From Strix aluco (taxonomy: Eukaryota; Chordata; Aves; Strigiformes; Strigidae), in assembly GCF_031877795.1 (NCBI RefSeq), contig NC_133934.1:106456610-106520609 (forward strand): 64,000 bases of DNA, written 5' to 3'. Under the pieces are notes generated by a model. It saw only the letters and a list, made by a program, of their open reading frames with translations, had not been told where the DNA came from and did not search any database. Both the position numbers and the translations under genes were made by a program. Below are positions 1-11,300 of the stretch, piece by piece (positions within the stretch are counted from its first letter, which is position 1; every line of letters starts with the position of its first letter).

Positions 1-33
1 AGTTGCGTGAATGAACTAAGATGACTGATTTAT

Positions 34-63
34 TCTCTCTCTCTCTCTCAAAAAAAAAAAAAA
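34..63. repeat. (TC)n simple repeat followed by an A-tract
   Basis: About eight TC dinucleotides run directly into fourteen A residues. This is low-complexity sequence with no sign of a retroposon body attached. Confidence 0.9.
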
Positions 64-408
64 GGTCTTAAAGTTGCAAAACCTTCTGCCGTGGCTCAAG
101 TTCCCTGACTGCAAGTTCTTGCTCATAACTGCTGTATCCTACTGCTCCTGTTGCTTGTTGGATATTTTTGAATGCCCACCCTTGGGAAGAACAGGCTGGC
201 TTTAAATTCCTCAGTCCTGCACCTCAGACTGAAGGAGTTATTTTTAACCTGCCTTGACCTCTGCCTGAGCAAGAATAAAATAGGGATTGGGCAGAATATG
301 ACACAAATCAATAGGTTATCCCAACAGATGTGATCTTTGGCACCGTTTTGCCTTGGACACTTGCTGCAGTAACAAAGATAAATGGTGATTTGTTAACATT
401 GTGATCTA
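64..408. other. Unique noncoding sequence, nothing recognised
   Basis: The short frames here are interrupted and low in complexity. I see no splice-bounded exon, repeat family or regulatory cluster. Confidence 0.5.
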
Positions 409-480
409 GGGACTGGGTGGCTCAGTGGATCGTGTGGTGGCCTCTGACCTCTGGGTCTCCAGGCTCTGAATATCAAGATG
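409..480 (+). mobile_element. Possible tRNA-derived SINE head (RNA polymerase III promoter boxes)
   Basis: TGGCTCAGTGG at 418-428 matches the tRNA A-box consensus TRGCNNAGYGG. GGCTCTGAAT at 462-471 is a degenerate B-box (consensus GGTTCGAATC). The start-to-start spacing is 44 bases, the normal tRNA spacing. The preceding seven bases and the CCAGG before the B-box sit where acceptor and T-arm strands belong, but the D and T arms no longer pair properly, so this is not a functional tRNA gene. The layout fits the head of an old tRNA-derived SINE. The body downstream, up to about 700, is not one I recognise. A chance box match is possible. Confidence 0.45.
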
Positions 481-3400
481 AAATCTCATTCTGATAGTAG
501 GAAAGGGAAAAAAGGTCCACAAGTGTTGGGTGATTTCGGTTCAGTGCTAATCACAGTGCTCCACAAAACAATCCAACAAGGACTGAATAGACAACAATGC
601 CTGGCAAAAAGGAGCATGAGAAATAGAGCTGGAACTGTAGCGATAGCTAGTGATCATTTACTGCAGGCTAAGACTTGCAGTGCTTTTATGGAGTAGCACT
701 GGAGCACTCAGAGCCACTTTGTCTCTTAGCCTACCTATCAAAGAGGACTTGCACCAGGGACGATTTGTGGTGGCTCCCAGTAAAAGAGAAATTGGTATTA
801 TGAAAGCAGCTTCCCTTTCATTTTCTGGGACAGTTTCTGCATGTCTTTTGACCCTTGACTGATTACTGAAGGATAGCGATGCAGGTTTTTTTGGGAGCTG
901 AGCTATTGGAAATAGCAGATAAAACTGCGATAGCTGTGAGCTAGTCATGTCTCCACTGACCTTGTGTGATCATATCTCCACAGAGTCCTATTGCAGGTCC
1001 TCTGTAGATAGCTGACTTTTAATATGTTCTCAGGTGTGTACAGTTTGTCTTGCTTCAGCAGTCCATGGTGGTGTATTCTCCTCAGGGTGAAAATAAATTC
1101 CTGCAACAGATTTTCTTCCAGGACAACTGCAAGGGTTGGTAAGCAGTGTTTGAAGATAATTCCATGTTGTAATTAATCTCGTGTAAACAGATGTAAGCCA
1201 TAGTGAGTTCTTGTCTCCCTTGGCTGATGTGTAATTCCCCTTGCCATGAGGAGGCAGTATGGAAGTATGTCATTCTGAAGCTGAACCCATCAACTTCAGC
1301 TCTTTGGCTTGGATCTCCTTACAGTTCTGCCTACAAGACTGTCACTGTTCTCAGGTGCTTTACTATGGTAAGTACGTTCTCTCAATCTTGAATAATCAAG
1401 GGAACAAAAAACTTGCACCCACTGGGGTAAGGGATCTAGTAACTGCATTATTGATGCATACAAGATGCTTACATATTGCTCTTGATCTTTCCCTTGTAGA
1501 TAGATCCAAGGGTTACATCAGAGCTTATGTTGTGCTGGGACCCCCAAGTCTGCCTCTGTGACAGTCCCCTGCAGCATCAGTCCTACTTTGTACTTTGCAT
1601 TGGACTGTGCATTGCTGGGTTATAGAGAATGATGTGAGTCATGTCATTGAGAGTAGCCTCTTTCCTCATTTTTCTTTATCCCACCCATCTGTATGTTGTA
1701 CCTATACCAACAATGAGTTGGAATTGCGATGCGCCAGTTCAAGCTTCTGTTAGTTTCTCTGTTTAGTGCTATTTTACCAGTGACGATTGCTCTTGAATCT
1801 CAAATGGGGAGCCAGTTTTTAATCCACCAATTGCATGCTCTATGGGTTGCTCACAGCACACATTTTTACTTGAGATGTCACAGAAGGAGGTTTGAGCCAA
1901 AGAATGTTATTCTTTGTGTTCCTCTCATGAGCAGGTGATGGTGGGACAGACTGGTTCCTGAAAAATTTGCCCAGTGTCTTCCTTGCCCCAGACCGAGGCA
2001 CATCTCTGTACCCTGCCTGGGTGCCTGTTCTGGCTCATACTGCCCCAAGCTCCTCATGGCATTTGTTTCTTCAGAGTCAGGGACTGCAGCCTGCCTGTAA
2101 CCAGGAACAGAGCTTGTAGCACCCAGCTCTATCCCTCTCCTTCCATGGGGTCACAGATCTCCCTGCCATTCTTGCCTGTCAGTCCTTGGGCAGAGGCCTG
2201 TGTCCATCTGCCCTGCAGCCCAGCCCAGAGCTTGCCCTGGCTCCAGGATGTGCAGAGCAGAGTGCACTGAGCAGACTGAGTGAAAGCAGCATCTCCGGCT
2301 CTCCATGCCCCTGCAGCCAGCATGCCACTGTCATCAGACTGCCACCACCGCCTACTTCATGCCCCCTGCTTCTTTGCTATATACAGAGTACATTAGGGAC
2401 TGAGCTTGTTGCATGTACCGAACAGGGGCAGCAGGGTGATTTATGGGCCAAGAATGTGTTAGGACCTGCACACTGGGTGTGAAATGACACTAAACTGGCT
2501 ATGGCTGTAGCCCTGCTATGAATGTCCAGGTATGCTGCACTAGCACTGCTGTCTTCACAGGCCTGTCATCCTGTTTAAAAAAAAAAAAAAAGAGCTGGAG
2601 AGAGAAGGGAGCAGCCTAACAAGACCTACTTTCCACTATATTTTTAGCCTCTGATTTTATTTTTCCCAGTATAATTCTGGATTAACTGTTTCACTGTTTT
2701 GTCCAGGCTGAGATCAAGTTTAACTGATCTAGAATTCCCTGCTAACATCCCTTTTGTCCTTTTTAAAATACAGGAATCTCACTATCATTATTTCAGTTGT
2801 CTGAGTTTCGTGTTGTTTTGGGTTTTTTTTCTAAAAAGGTGTTCAGTGGCATCACTGGTGAGTTCTCTGGAGGCCCTTCGAGTTGTTCCATTGGGAAGTT
2901 TTTACTTTCAACAGATATTTCCTCATGTTTCCCTTGATTCTAAAGAACAAAAGATCTCTTCCATCATAAGACACATGGGATGAGCCTTTCTGTGTCCTTC
3001 TTGTTTTAGAGAGAATTACTAGCTACAGATTTCTGCTATCTCTCCAACTATGCCTAGGCAAGGACATTCTCCCTACTGTAATATTTAGTTTTATGAGGAG
3101 ACAGCTCTATGTGTCTGTTACTGGGAAATAACATTTTTTTTTTTAAGATGTGAAGACTGAGGGACAATAAAACTGCCCCAACTTCTTTGTGGTACAGCTC
3201 TGCTGAGAGCCCACTTTGGTGTGCTCCCATTTAAATAGCTTTGCATATTTGCTGGTACAAATCTTCTTCCAGGGTTTTTCTTCTGAAGGATTTGTATTCT
3301 TATGGAGAGACAAACTGGAGAAGTTGGTACTTCTACAGCACACTACATTCAGAGCGCTCTGCTGTTGCTGGCAGACTGGTCAGTGGTACCTCTGAGAAGC

Positions 3401-3681
3401 CACGAGCCATTCCCTCACTGGTATTAGAAAAAATGGCTGTACTTTGATGGGTCTGGCAGTGGCCAGGGTCAGGCCTCCAGGACAGAGTGCATGTAAGTAG
3501 CTGTTTTTCTCTCTCAGGCGCCCTGGTCCATCTATTCTATGGGTGCTATGAGCAGAGCTGTTGTGCAGAGGCAGTAATTGCAGAGCTGGTGGGAAGTGGT
3601 AGCCAGGTTCTGTCATTTCTGTACCTGCTCCTTCTACTCCAGAAATACCTCTGCAAGAAATGAATGTGTTCTGCAGTCTGT
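481..3681. other. Noncoding sequence without a recognised gene
   Basis: The open frames here, up to about 100 residues (for example 1259-1561 and 1974-2270), are low in complexity, overlap each other in several frames and match no family I know. A 15-base A-tract lies at about 2577-2591. GTAAGT occurs at 1372-1377 and 3494-3499 without a convincing upstream acceptor. Confidence 0.55.
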
Positions 3682-4107
3682 AGAATCATTGGATTACAGA
3701 ATAATTCAGGTTGGAAGGGATGTCTGGAGGTCCCTGGCACAGTCCCTTGCTTAAAGCAGGGTCAACACTGAATTCAGACTTGGTTGTTCAGGGCTTTATT
3801 CAGTTACATCTTGAAAGCATCCAAAAATGAAGGTTGCACAGCCTGTCTGTGCAGTTCATTCCAATGTGTGACTGTCCTCATTCTGGAAAAGCATTTTCTT
3901 CTGTCAAGTCTGAACCTCTCTTATTTCTGTTCTGTAGTGCCAACCCATGATCCACTGTAAAGAGCCTGTCTCTGTCTTCTTAATAAGGTTTTTATTGAAA
4001 GTCTTCTGTTAGGACCGTCTAAAACCTTCTCTTCTCCAGGCCAAACAAGTGCAGTTCCCTCAATCTCTTCTCACAGGGCAAATGCTCCAGCCTGCTGACC
4101 ACCTTGC

Positions 4108-4368
4108 TCACCCTCCATTCAGCTTACACCATTTTATCAATCTCTCTCTTGTACTGAGGCCCCAAATCTGGAAAACATATTCTAAATAAAGTTTGACAAA
4201 TGCCAAGTGAAGTGGAATAACTACATCCCTTGAGCTACTGGCTATGGTCCTATGAATACAGCTCAGGGCACTGTTGGCCATTTTTGCTGCCAGGGCATAC
4301 TGTTGGCTCATATTCAGCTTACTACCCATCAGGTTCCCAGGCAGGCAGTTCCTAGTATGTGCTGTCAC
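4108..4368 (-). pseudogene. CR1 ORF2 C-terminal fragment
   Basis: The 86-codon minus-strand frame carries KMANSALSCIHRTIASSSRD followed by LEYVFQIWG, corresponding to the C-terminal region of CR1 ORF2 (in intact copies a block ending LEYCVQFWAP). It lies between the motif B/C fragment and the 3' untranslated region, in the expected order. There is no conserved catalytic residue to judge, and the frame is broken at both ends. Confidence 0.8.
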
Positions 4369-4494
4369 AGTGAATTATTTCTTCCAAGGTGTAGGACTTT
4401 GCATTTGTCCTTGTTGAATTTCATAAGGTTCATGTTAGCCCAATTCCTGCAGGCTGTATAGGCCATTCTGGATGGCAGCCCTGCCTTGAGCATA

Positions 4495-4707
4495 TCAACT
4501 GGTCCCCCCTAGTTTGGTGTTGAGTGCAAACTTGGTGAGTGTGTGCTTTGTTGCAGCCTCTAGGTCATTGATACAGATGTTAAACAGGACATGTCCCAGG
4601 ATACATCCCTGCATGAATCTTGTTACTGGCCTCCAGGTAGTGTATAAATATTGCCCTCTGAGCCGGATCATCCAATCAGTTTTTAACCCATCTGATAGCC
4701 CACTCAT
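4495..4707 (-). pseudogene. CR1 ORF2 reverse-transcriptase fragment, motifs B and C, catalytic site lost
   Basis: The frame holds RFMQGCILGHVLFNICINDL, matching the motif B block of CR1 reverse transcriptase (QG--LGP-LFNIFINDL), and then KFALNTKLGG where CR1 enzymes read KFADDTKLGG. The two catalytic aspartates of motif C are therefore replaced by Leu-Asn, so the active site is destroyed independently of the frameshifts. It directly follows, in element order, the motif A fragment at 4715-4936, from which it is separated by a frame change. Confidence 0.9.
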
Positions 4708-4714
4708 AATAGCT

Positions 4715-4936
4715 TTATATCAAACTTGAGACATTCTGGGAAACAGTGTTGAATGCTTTGCTGAAGTCAAGGTAAATGGCTTCCATGCCTTTCCCTTTGA
4801 CCACAAGTCCCATCATTTTATCATAGAAGAGAATCAGGTTGGTCAGGCATGATTTATCCTTGGAAAATCCACACTGACTGTTCCAAATCACCTTCTTCTC
4901 CTTCGTGTGCCCAAAATATGTTCTAACAGGACTCAC
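4715..4936 (-). pseudogene. CR1 ORF2 reverse-transcriptase fragment, motif A region
   Basis: The 73-codon minus-strand frame contains CGFSKDKSCLTNLI and YLDFSKAFNTVS. These correspond to the CR1 reverse-transcriptase segment GF-KGKSCLTNL and to motif A, whose aspartate (in LDFSKAF) is one of the three catalytic acidic residues and is retained here. The frame then breaks, and homology resumes at 4707 in another frame. In an intact CR1, ORF2 encodes an endonuclease plus reverse transcriptase that copies the element's RNA at a nicked target. This fragment has no start codon of its own and cannot make a working enzyme. Family identity is secure; whether any transcript exists is unknown. Confidence 0.9.
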
Positions 4937-5010
4937 TACATCATCCTCCCAAGGACACAGGTGAGACTGACTGGCCCTAATTTATTGGATTTTGGACCTC
5001 TTTTGGAAAT

Positions 5011-6809
5011 GGATCAGAAGGAAGCTATACGTCAGAGAGAAACCTATAGTCTGTAAAGTCAGATAATTTCAGCTGCTTTTTCCTTAGTCAGCTCACAGCC
5101 AGCAGCACAGGGTAGCTGGTAGTGTACATGGATGGGGTGAGATAGCTTTCTGGCTGCCTCAGATTTGCTATCAAGGGACATGAGAAGCCAGGAAGGAAGG
5201 GCTAAGATGCAGGTTGGAGTGGAGGTGGGATCCCAGAGATGGGGTTTAACTGACATGGAGGTGCTAGTGGAGAGGTGGAATGGAACAAGGGACAGAGTAA
5301 CATGGCTGCAGTGCTGAAGTGGAGAGAGCCCATCACAGGCAGGCAGTCCTAGGAGAGCATGGTGGGCAGACCACATGGTGGGTTTTCTCATGAGTTGGCC
5401 TTTAAGCAATGACTGATGACGCTGAGGGTTTGCTACTTGCTCCTTAATCACAGGTTCTGGGTGAGTACATTTATTTCACAGAAATGAAGATCTCTGAGAG
5501 ATCTGAAAGTGGCCTTAAAGCCCTTTTGCTGCAACTCCGTGCAGTGTCACTCTGCCTCTCACTGAGGGAGATCTTCTTTTATGCTTGGGCATCTGCCTTC
5601 ATGCTGTCTGCTCTGTATCTTTCCCCTTCCTTGAGGAGGAAAATGAACCTCTAGTCCAATCCCAGCAAATGGCATGCATGTTGGAAGGACACATTTGCCC
5701 TGCCCTCTTCTTTGAGAGAAGTTCAGATAAAAATAAATACATCTCTTTTGCAAGCCTCAGAGTGAGAGAGATGAGCATTGGTCTCATTCCTCTTGAGATG
5801 TACCTATTAGCATTGTGATTAGTGATCCACAGGCAGTTGTAATCAAAGTTGCAAAGTTCCCCTGTATGTTGAGAGCTCTCTGTGTCCAGTTCCTTCTTGC
5901 AAGAAGTCTAGAGAGATAATTCCCTTGTTGGCAGGCCAAGGAAGAAGGGAGATAAGGCTGAGAGAGGGGAAGAGGTGGCCATTGGGAGCACCTCTTTTGA
6001 TCTGCTGCTGCCTTCAGGGCAAGAGGGCAGGTTTCAGTCCAGTATCAGATGTTGGCTTGTTTTTGTCAGCTCACCTGCAGTGGCCCCAGGTGAGAGAAGG
6101 AGCTCTGAGAAGTTGTCCTATTCCTAGTGCTTTCCCAGAGATTTCCTTGTGCTCTGTCTTCTAAACTGGTGGTATTTGCAGTGAGAGGCTTTCCAGGGCA
6201 GAATGTGACACTTATATCCATTGGCATGCCTGCATTTGGAAATGCAAGTACCTCCAGATACTGCAGATACTTTTATACAAATTCTTGAACTCTTCAGCAT
6301 GTACCTTTGTTTTCCTTACCCCTAGCTTTTGTGTAAGAGAACATCCACAGAAGAAATGTGCTGAAGGGAGGCTAGAAGTAAGGGATAGGGATGGCTGATA
6401 GGGATTGTAGAAGCATTGGGGTTCTTGCAGTGGAGGTATCTCCTTGGAAACTGAAGTGGAAAAGAGAAAGGAGTGACGTGGAGCTCTTGAGAGCAGGTAA
6501 TGACATCTGTAAAGATGGTATGGAGAACAAACCAGGTTGGGCAAGCGCTCGTGGCTTTCGGTTGCTGTTGTTTATTCACTCATGTTTTCTTTGATATTTT
6601 ACATGCATGACTGCTGGTGAAGCATTTGATTCTGCTATATGAAATCTCATTAGCATTGTGTGTTTGTTCTCTGGATAGGAGGGGGACTGGGAACTTAAAA
6701 CTGGTCAAAGTATGAAGATGATTGTAAAATAATCATATAAGCTTGAGACAGAAAGATCTGGTCTTCGTCATTCAAAACCTGGTGTTTAGTAGCCTGAAAT
6801 GGCCAGTGA
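5011..6809. other. Unique noncoding sequence, nothing recognised
   Basis: Several 60-130 codon frames occur on both strands, such as 5059-5451 minus, but they overlap one another and show no domain or exon boundaries. No repeat family or motif cluster stands out. Confidence 0.55.
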
Positions 6810-7080
6810 GGTGGGACAGGGATCAACATTCAAGCTGGTGTGATTAATCCTTTTCATTAGATATATGGAAGAGGAGGTAAACAGACAATTAATTAAATCT
6901 GCAAAGGATACTAAGTTGGGAGCACTGTAACCAGTGACTACAGTGTAGAGATGCAAAGGGATTTGAAATTAGAAACAAAGGTAAGAAATAAAGGTCCCTG
7001 CTGCCAGGACACATGCAAGTAAAAGAAAACTGCATTGAATGTGGTATGTGGAGAGGAGAAACCTGAAAGACCATAGTGCC
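6810..7080 (+). mobile_element. Ancient CR1/L3-type LINE fragment, reverse-transcriptase region
   Basis: On the plus strand, ACAGGGATCAACATTCAAGC followed by TTTTCATTAG resembles the CR1/L3 region coding QGS-LGP-LFNIFINDL. At about 6898-6921 the sequence reads TCTGCAAAGGATACTAAG, the worn counterpart of the codons for FADDTKLG, with the catalytic pair altered to Lys-Asp. The following CAAAGGGATTTGAAA fits the next CR1 segment. Divergence is high and indels are many, so this is an old copy. The ends are approximate and the exact subfamily (CR1 or L3) cannot be decided by eye. Confidence 0.6.
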
Positions 7081-8021
7081 AGAAGGAGATGCAGTCATGT
7101 GAGGGTATTTATGTGGTGTCTGGAGGTTGGTAAGTTGTTGTCCATTGGAGAAATCCTAAGACTGTGCTCCTTGGAGAGAGAAATGAGGCTTTCATTGTTT
7201 GTGGAATTCCATGGAAAGCCTCCCAGAGGCTTCAGTGAGGTTTGCTTATGTCCTGTAGACTGTATCTGAGCGGTAATGGATGAGTCAGTGGGAGAGTGGG
7301 CAGAAGCACTATGTGCACCCAGCTGAGTCAGTGGACATGCTTTGGATCAGGGGACCCATGTCCTCTGTAAGGAGCTCCACCTTTAGGGTGTCCACAGGGT
7401 AACGTAGCTAATCACAGTGTCAGAAGGGATCTGAATGGGGGGCAGGGGTGGGAACAGAAGGATTTTGCTGCAGTGCAGGAGCAGGAGAATGACAAGGAAG
7501 AAAATGAGTGAAATCAATAATCAGATGCACTACAACCATCTCTGTCCTCCAGTGCTCTTCTCCCAGCATCTCCAGGGAGCTGCACAAGCATGGCCTCCTG
7601 GTCAACACCATGCCCAGGGAAACTTCTGGTGGAGAAAGAGAGGAGCAGGGGAGTAATGAGATTGATGGCAGGGAGGTGTTAATGTGAGTGAGCCAGGCTC
7701 AGGCATGGGAGTCCCAGGCTTTTGTTGTGACACTGGAGTCTCATTTTCCGTGTTTTGTCCATTTAGCATTAGAGAGACAAAGGGGAGCAGTAGGGATCTT
7801 GGAGATTAACATTCACCTTTTGTGGTGCTGGGGAATCTGCCTCATTGTCAGCCTGACTGTGTTGGGCCATTGCTGCAGATTGCTCTTTCTTATGCCCCTG
7901 ACATTTCTGTTCAGCTGCGACATGTGGTAAACATGTCTCTACATCTCACGCCAGCTGTAGGTAGCAGCTCTGGACAGTGAGGTAATGTGAGAGAACTCTG
8001 AAAATCCATCACTTCCAGTGC
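7081..8021. other. Unique noncoding sequence, nothing recognised
   Basis: Purine-rich unique sequence. The frames of 63-80 codons show no domain, and I see no splice-bounded exon. Confidence 0.5.
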
Positions 8022-8341
8022 TTTAAGGGGGCCTACAGGATGGGGAGAGCCTCTTTATCAGGGAGTGTAGTGATAGGACAAGGGGTAACCATTTTAAACT
8101 GAAAGAGGGTAGATTCAGATTAGATATAAGGAAGAAATTCTTCACTGTGAGGGTGGTGAGACACTGGAACAGGTTGCCCAGGGAGGTTGTGGATGCCCTA
8201 TCCCTGGAAGTGTTCAAGGCCAGGTTGGACGGGGCTTTGTGTAACCTGATCTAGTGGAAGGTGTCCCTGCCCGTGGCAGGGGGGTTGGAACTAGATGATC
8301 TTTAAGGTTCCTTCCAACCCAAACCATTCTGTGATTCTGTG
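8022..8341 (+). mobile_element. CR1 retrotransposon 3' end, young and near consensus
   Basis: The roughly 320-base block follows the CR1 3' consensus almost base for base. It contains TAGTGATAGGACAAGGGGTA, then GAAGAAATTCTTCACTGTGA, GAACAGGTTGCCCAGGGAGG, GGAAGTGTTCAAGGCCAGGT and GAACTAGATGATCTTTAAGG, and it ends in two tandem ATTCTGTG octamers at 8326-8341. These octamers are the template-slippage 3' terminus used by CR1 instead of poly(A). Only the end of ORF2 and the 3' untranslated region are present, the usual 5' truncation. The minus-strand frame at 8023-8217 is a shadow of this repeat. The low divergence compared with the copies at 3682 and 44540 points to a relatively recent insertion. 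Confidence 0.97.
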
Positions 8342-11300
8342 ATCATTTGAAGAGCAGTTCTGCATGTCTCTCTCACAGCTGGGTGCCTTGAGTGCTGTGC
8401 TGCTCTGTGTGGAGGCTTTCCAGTGAAGAGGGTCATGGATGCCCCCAGAGGCACTCACAGCAGTGATGAAGTCTCTCCATAGCCTTTGTAGTGCTCAGGT
8501 GAGGCTGGCAGAGGCTTAGGGGAAGTGAATGAACTTCCCTCAGGGTGAGTTGTACCGTGCATCTCACCAATCTGGAGAGGTTCTGCTGTGCCTATCCCAT
8601 TCTCAGTGGAGCAGAGAGAAGCAAAAAGGTTAAAGGAAGTAGATATTAAAACTGTTTCGCAGGGTAGCATTGATTCTGACAGGTCTAAGAACCACTTTTA
8701 CAACAAGCTCTGAATGAGGTATTGCTACTCAGTTCAGTCCGTGTTTAGACCAGCCATCAAAAACTGGAGCTGTCTGGTTCTGGCTGTTATATCATATGGG
8801 AAATGCTATGTGCAAGAGGGGGCATTTCAGCAGTAGTGGGTTGCCAGTCTGTAAAGGTCACGGAAGGGTGAGGCAGAGCTGGGAAATATAACAAGGGAAG
8901 GAAGCTTATCATTTTTCCCTTTGATGGCTTTTTGTACCCTGAAGTGCTTTCCAGCCTGACCTCTGCAAGCTGGGTTCACATGGCCAGCACAGTTGTTCTG
9001 CCTTTGGGTAACAAGACAGACTTATCTTGCTGCAGCTTCTGGTGTCCACACCTATCTCCTCATCTAGAGAGGCAGAGGAGGGAGGTCTGGATAGAAGAAG
9101 GTGCAGGGGAGTTAAACCGAAAGGAGCCATCCAGCACTTGAAATAGAGCTAGGTGGGGTGACATGTAGAAGCACAGAAGTTCTCACACCAGTTTGCACCA
9201 ATTATCTCCCTGCTCCTGAGTCCTGTTTCCCAGGGTGGTTGATGCTCCAGAAGAGCTGAGTTTGGGGGTAAGGGTTTTTTTCTTTTTCTGCTGGTTTGAG
9301 GTTGGCTTCAGTCTCCAATTTTGGATATTCTTTGCCTTTTCTCCAAAGCTGGGTCCAGCTGGTGGTGCGTTGGCAAGCTCAGGATGCAGCTCTGTACAGT
9401 TCTCATGTCCTTCTGTAGAAACTTTAGTTATAGAAACATCTATTGTGTCAGTATACAAAGCCTAAAGACAAACCAGCCACTTAGGCCAAGGAGTTGCCAC
9501 CCAATTTATCCATAAAGAGTTTTACCAGCTTACGAGCTTTAACAGAATCTCAGACTGTCAGGATGATAATTTTATGGGAGGAGGTAGATTGTCACAGACT
9601 TCTATGAGGTTCTTGCAGCAAGTTTTGGCTGCTGTCAGTGGGATAACAGAGGATTTGAGACCCTGTATAGATCTCATCATAATTCATACACCTTTCTGAT
9701 CCTATTTTTAATCCTGCTTAATCTGTATCTTCAGTGCTACCTGGTGGGAGTAAGTCCCATGAGTTAATGTGGCTTCATATATTCTATATTCTCCACACAC
9801 TTTTCTCTCCCAGCTTTGCATTCCTGTTTCTGCTCTCTTCCAGAAGATATTCAGTACTAACTGACTATAGTAGCTCTCTCTGAAGGCATGGTTCCCTTGT
9901 GCTCTGGTAGTATCTAAGGAAGGAAAAATAGGGAGGGAACAGAGGTTTCCCCTAAGAGATTCCTTTGGCATACAGAGATAGTGCTACTGTAGAGCACAGA
10001 ACATAGGGACAAAAATTCCTATCCATTATCACTTAGTATTTCCTTCCTGGTATATATGAATGAGTGCGCTTTTCCCCCCCCCCTGCTTTTTTTTTTGACT
10101 TGCCACCACTGTAGAATGAAAGGTCATTTCCATTGAACTGTCTATGTTTCCTGTATTCATTTGAAAATTCCAGCCCTATGGAAGTGCTGTCTGAGGGCAG
10201 TCTGCATTGTCTGGCTTTGGCTGACAATGGATTTCACCCACAATTGAATGCCTTTCTATCCAGCTTTGTTACTCTGAGGTTCTTCTCAGTCCACTTTTAC
10301 CCTGATTAATTTAAATGAGGCTGTCACCTGCAGTTTTCTACCACCTGTTCTCAGTTTCCAGGTCACTCATAATGTACCTCAGTATTTCTAGCATAGACCC
10401 TGGTGCAACTGAGTTTTTGACCTGGTCTCATGCTGAAGACTAGCTGTTCATTCTTTATGAACGTTTTCAGTTTCATCCAGTTTCTCATTTGTGACAGAAC
10501 TTTCACTCCACAGATGCTGGTTTTTGAAGCATGTCTCTGAAAAAAAGCATTATCTGAAGGTCCAGGTTGTCAGCTGGTTACCTCACCAAGGTGTTTCAGA
10601 GGTACCTTGAAAGAAGTCCACTAAGCAAAGGACTGACTCTTCCAGAGGGAAAGTGATACCGAAAAAGCACTGGCTTAATTGGTAGCTGTAAATTAATTAT
10701 GTATAGTTGTGTATAGTTTATATAGTTGTAATTAATTAAGCTCATAATTGTAACTCTAGCTTGCATCAGGCCCTTGAGTGAGGGAATCTGGGAGATCCCC
10801 TTCAGTGTGGCATTTTATTCTTCGTTCACCATCCATCATGGGTGAGCTCAGCCTTTTGTAGTAGGAAGCCATCCAGGCACTACCTGGGAAAGCTGTGACA
10901 TACTGAGAGGAGGCATATTCTTCTTGAGCATCAAGTCATGTTTAGGTGCCCTGACTCCAGCCATGGGGAAGTCAAAGGCTGCTATAGTCTCCACCCATGG
11001 GAAGCAGGAAATGATGCTGTGTGATTATCGAAGATAATTGCCTTTGCACTCTCTCCCCTTGAGGAGTCTCCTTTAGGCTAATTTCTTAGAGAGGGAAATG
11101 AGCACTGAGGAGTTAGTAGGAGGCCGGTTTTGTGGGACACTTCACCCCTGAGAAGTCACTGTGGAACTGGGGTTTCTTCAGGACTTGTGGATGGGTGCAC
11201 TTGGTGTGTCCCACTGCCCAGTGCTGGACTTTTCCCTCGTTCTGGTGTTCCTGGTTCTCTGCAGTACCCAGCCTCACAATACTACTGCTATTCTCTGCTC

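Larger units (their letters stand above)
3682..5010 (-). mobile_element. CR1 non-LTR retrotransposon, 5'-truncated and decayed, minus strand
   Basis: Read on the minus strand, the element ends at about 3682 in degenerate ATTCTGTA/ATGATTCTA repeats. The plus strand reads CAGGTTGGAAGGGATGTCTG just inside that end, the reverse complement of the classic CR1 3' untranslated region. Going to higher coordinates, the minus strand encodes fragments of CR1 ORF2 in the expected order: the C-terminal part (4108-4368), the motif B/C region (4495-4707) and the motif A region (4715-4936). The copy lacks ORF1, the endonuclease and the N-terminal half of ORF2. The usual CR1 mode of target-primed, 5'-truncating insertion explains this. 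The 5' boundary near 5010 is approximate because similarity fades. The copy is clearly older than the one at 8022-8341. Confidence 0.93.

Noticed and set aside
409..480. Functional tRNA gene
   Set aside because: The A and B boxes are spaced correctly, but the arms no longer pair and the B-box is degenerate, so at most a SINE head.
1330..1380. TATG|GTAAGT donor preceded by CTCAG
   Set aside because: The enclosed segment would be only 13 bases and the pyrimidine tract is weak.
8023..8217. 64-codon minus-strand frame
   Set aside because: Antisense shadow of the CR1 3' end at 8022-8341.
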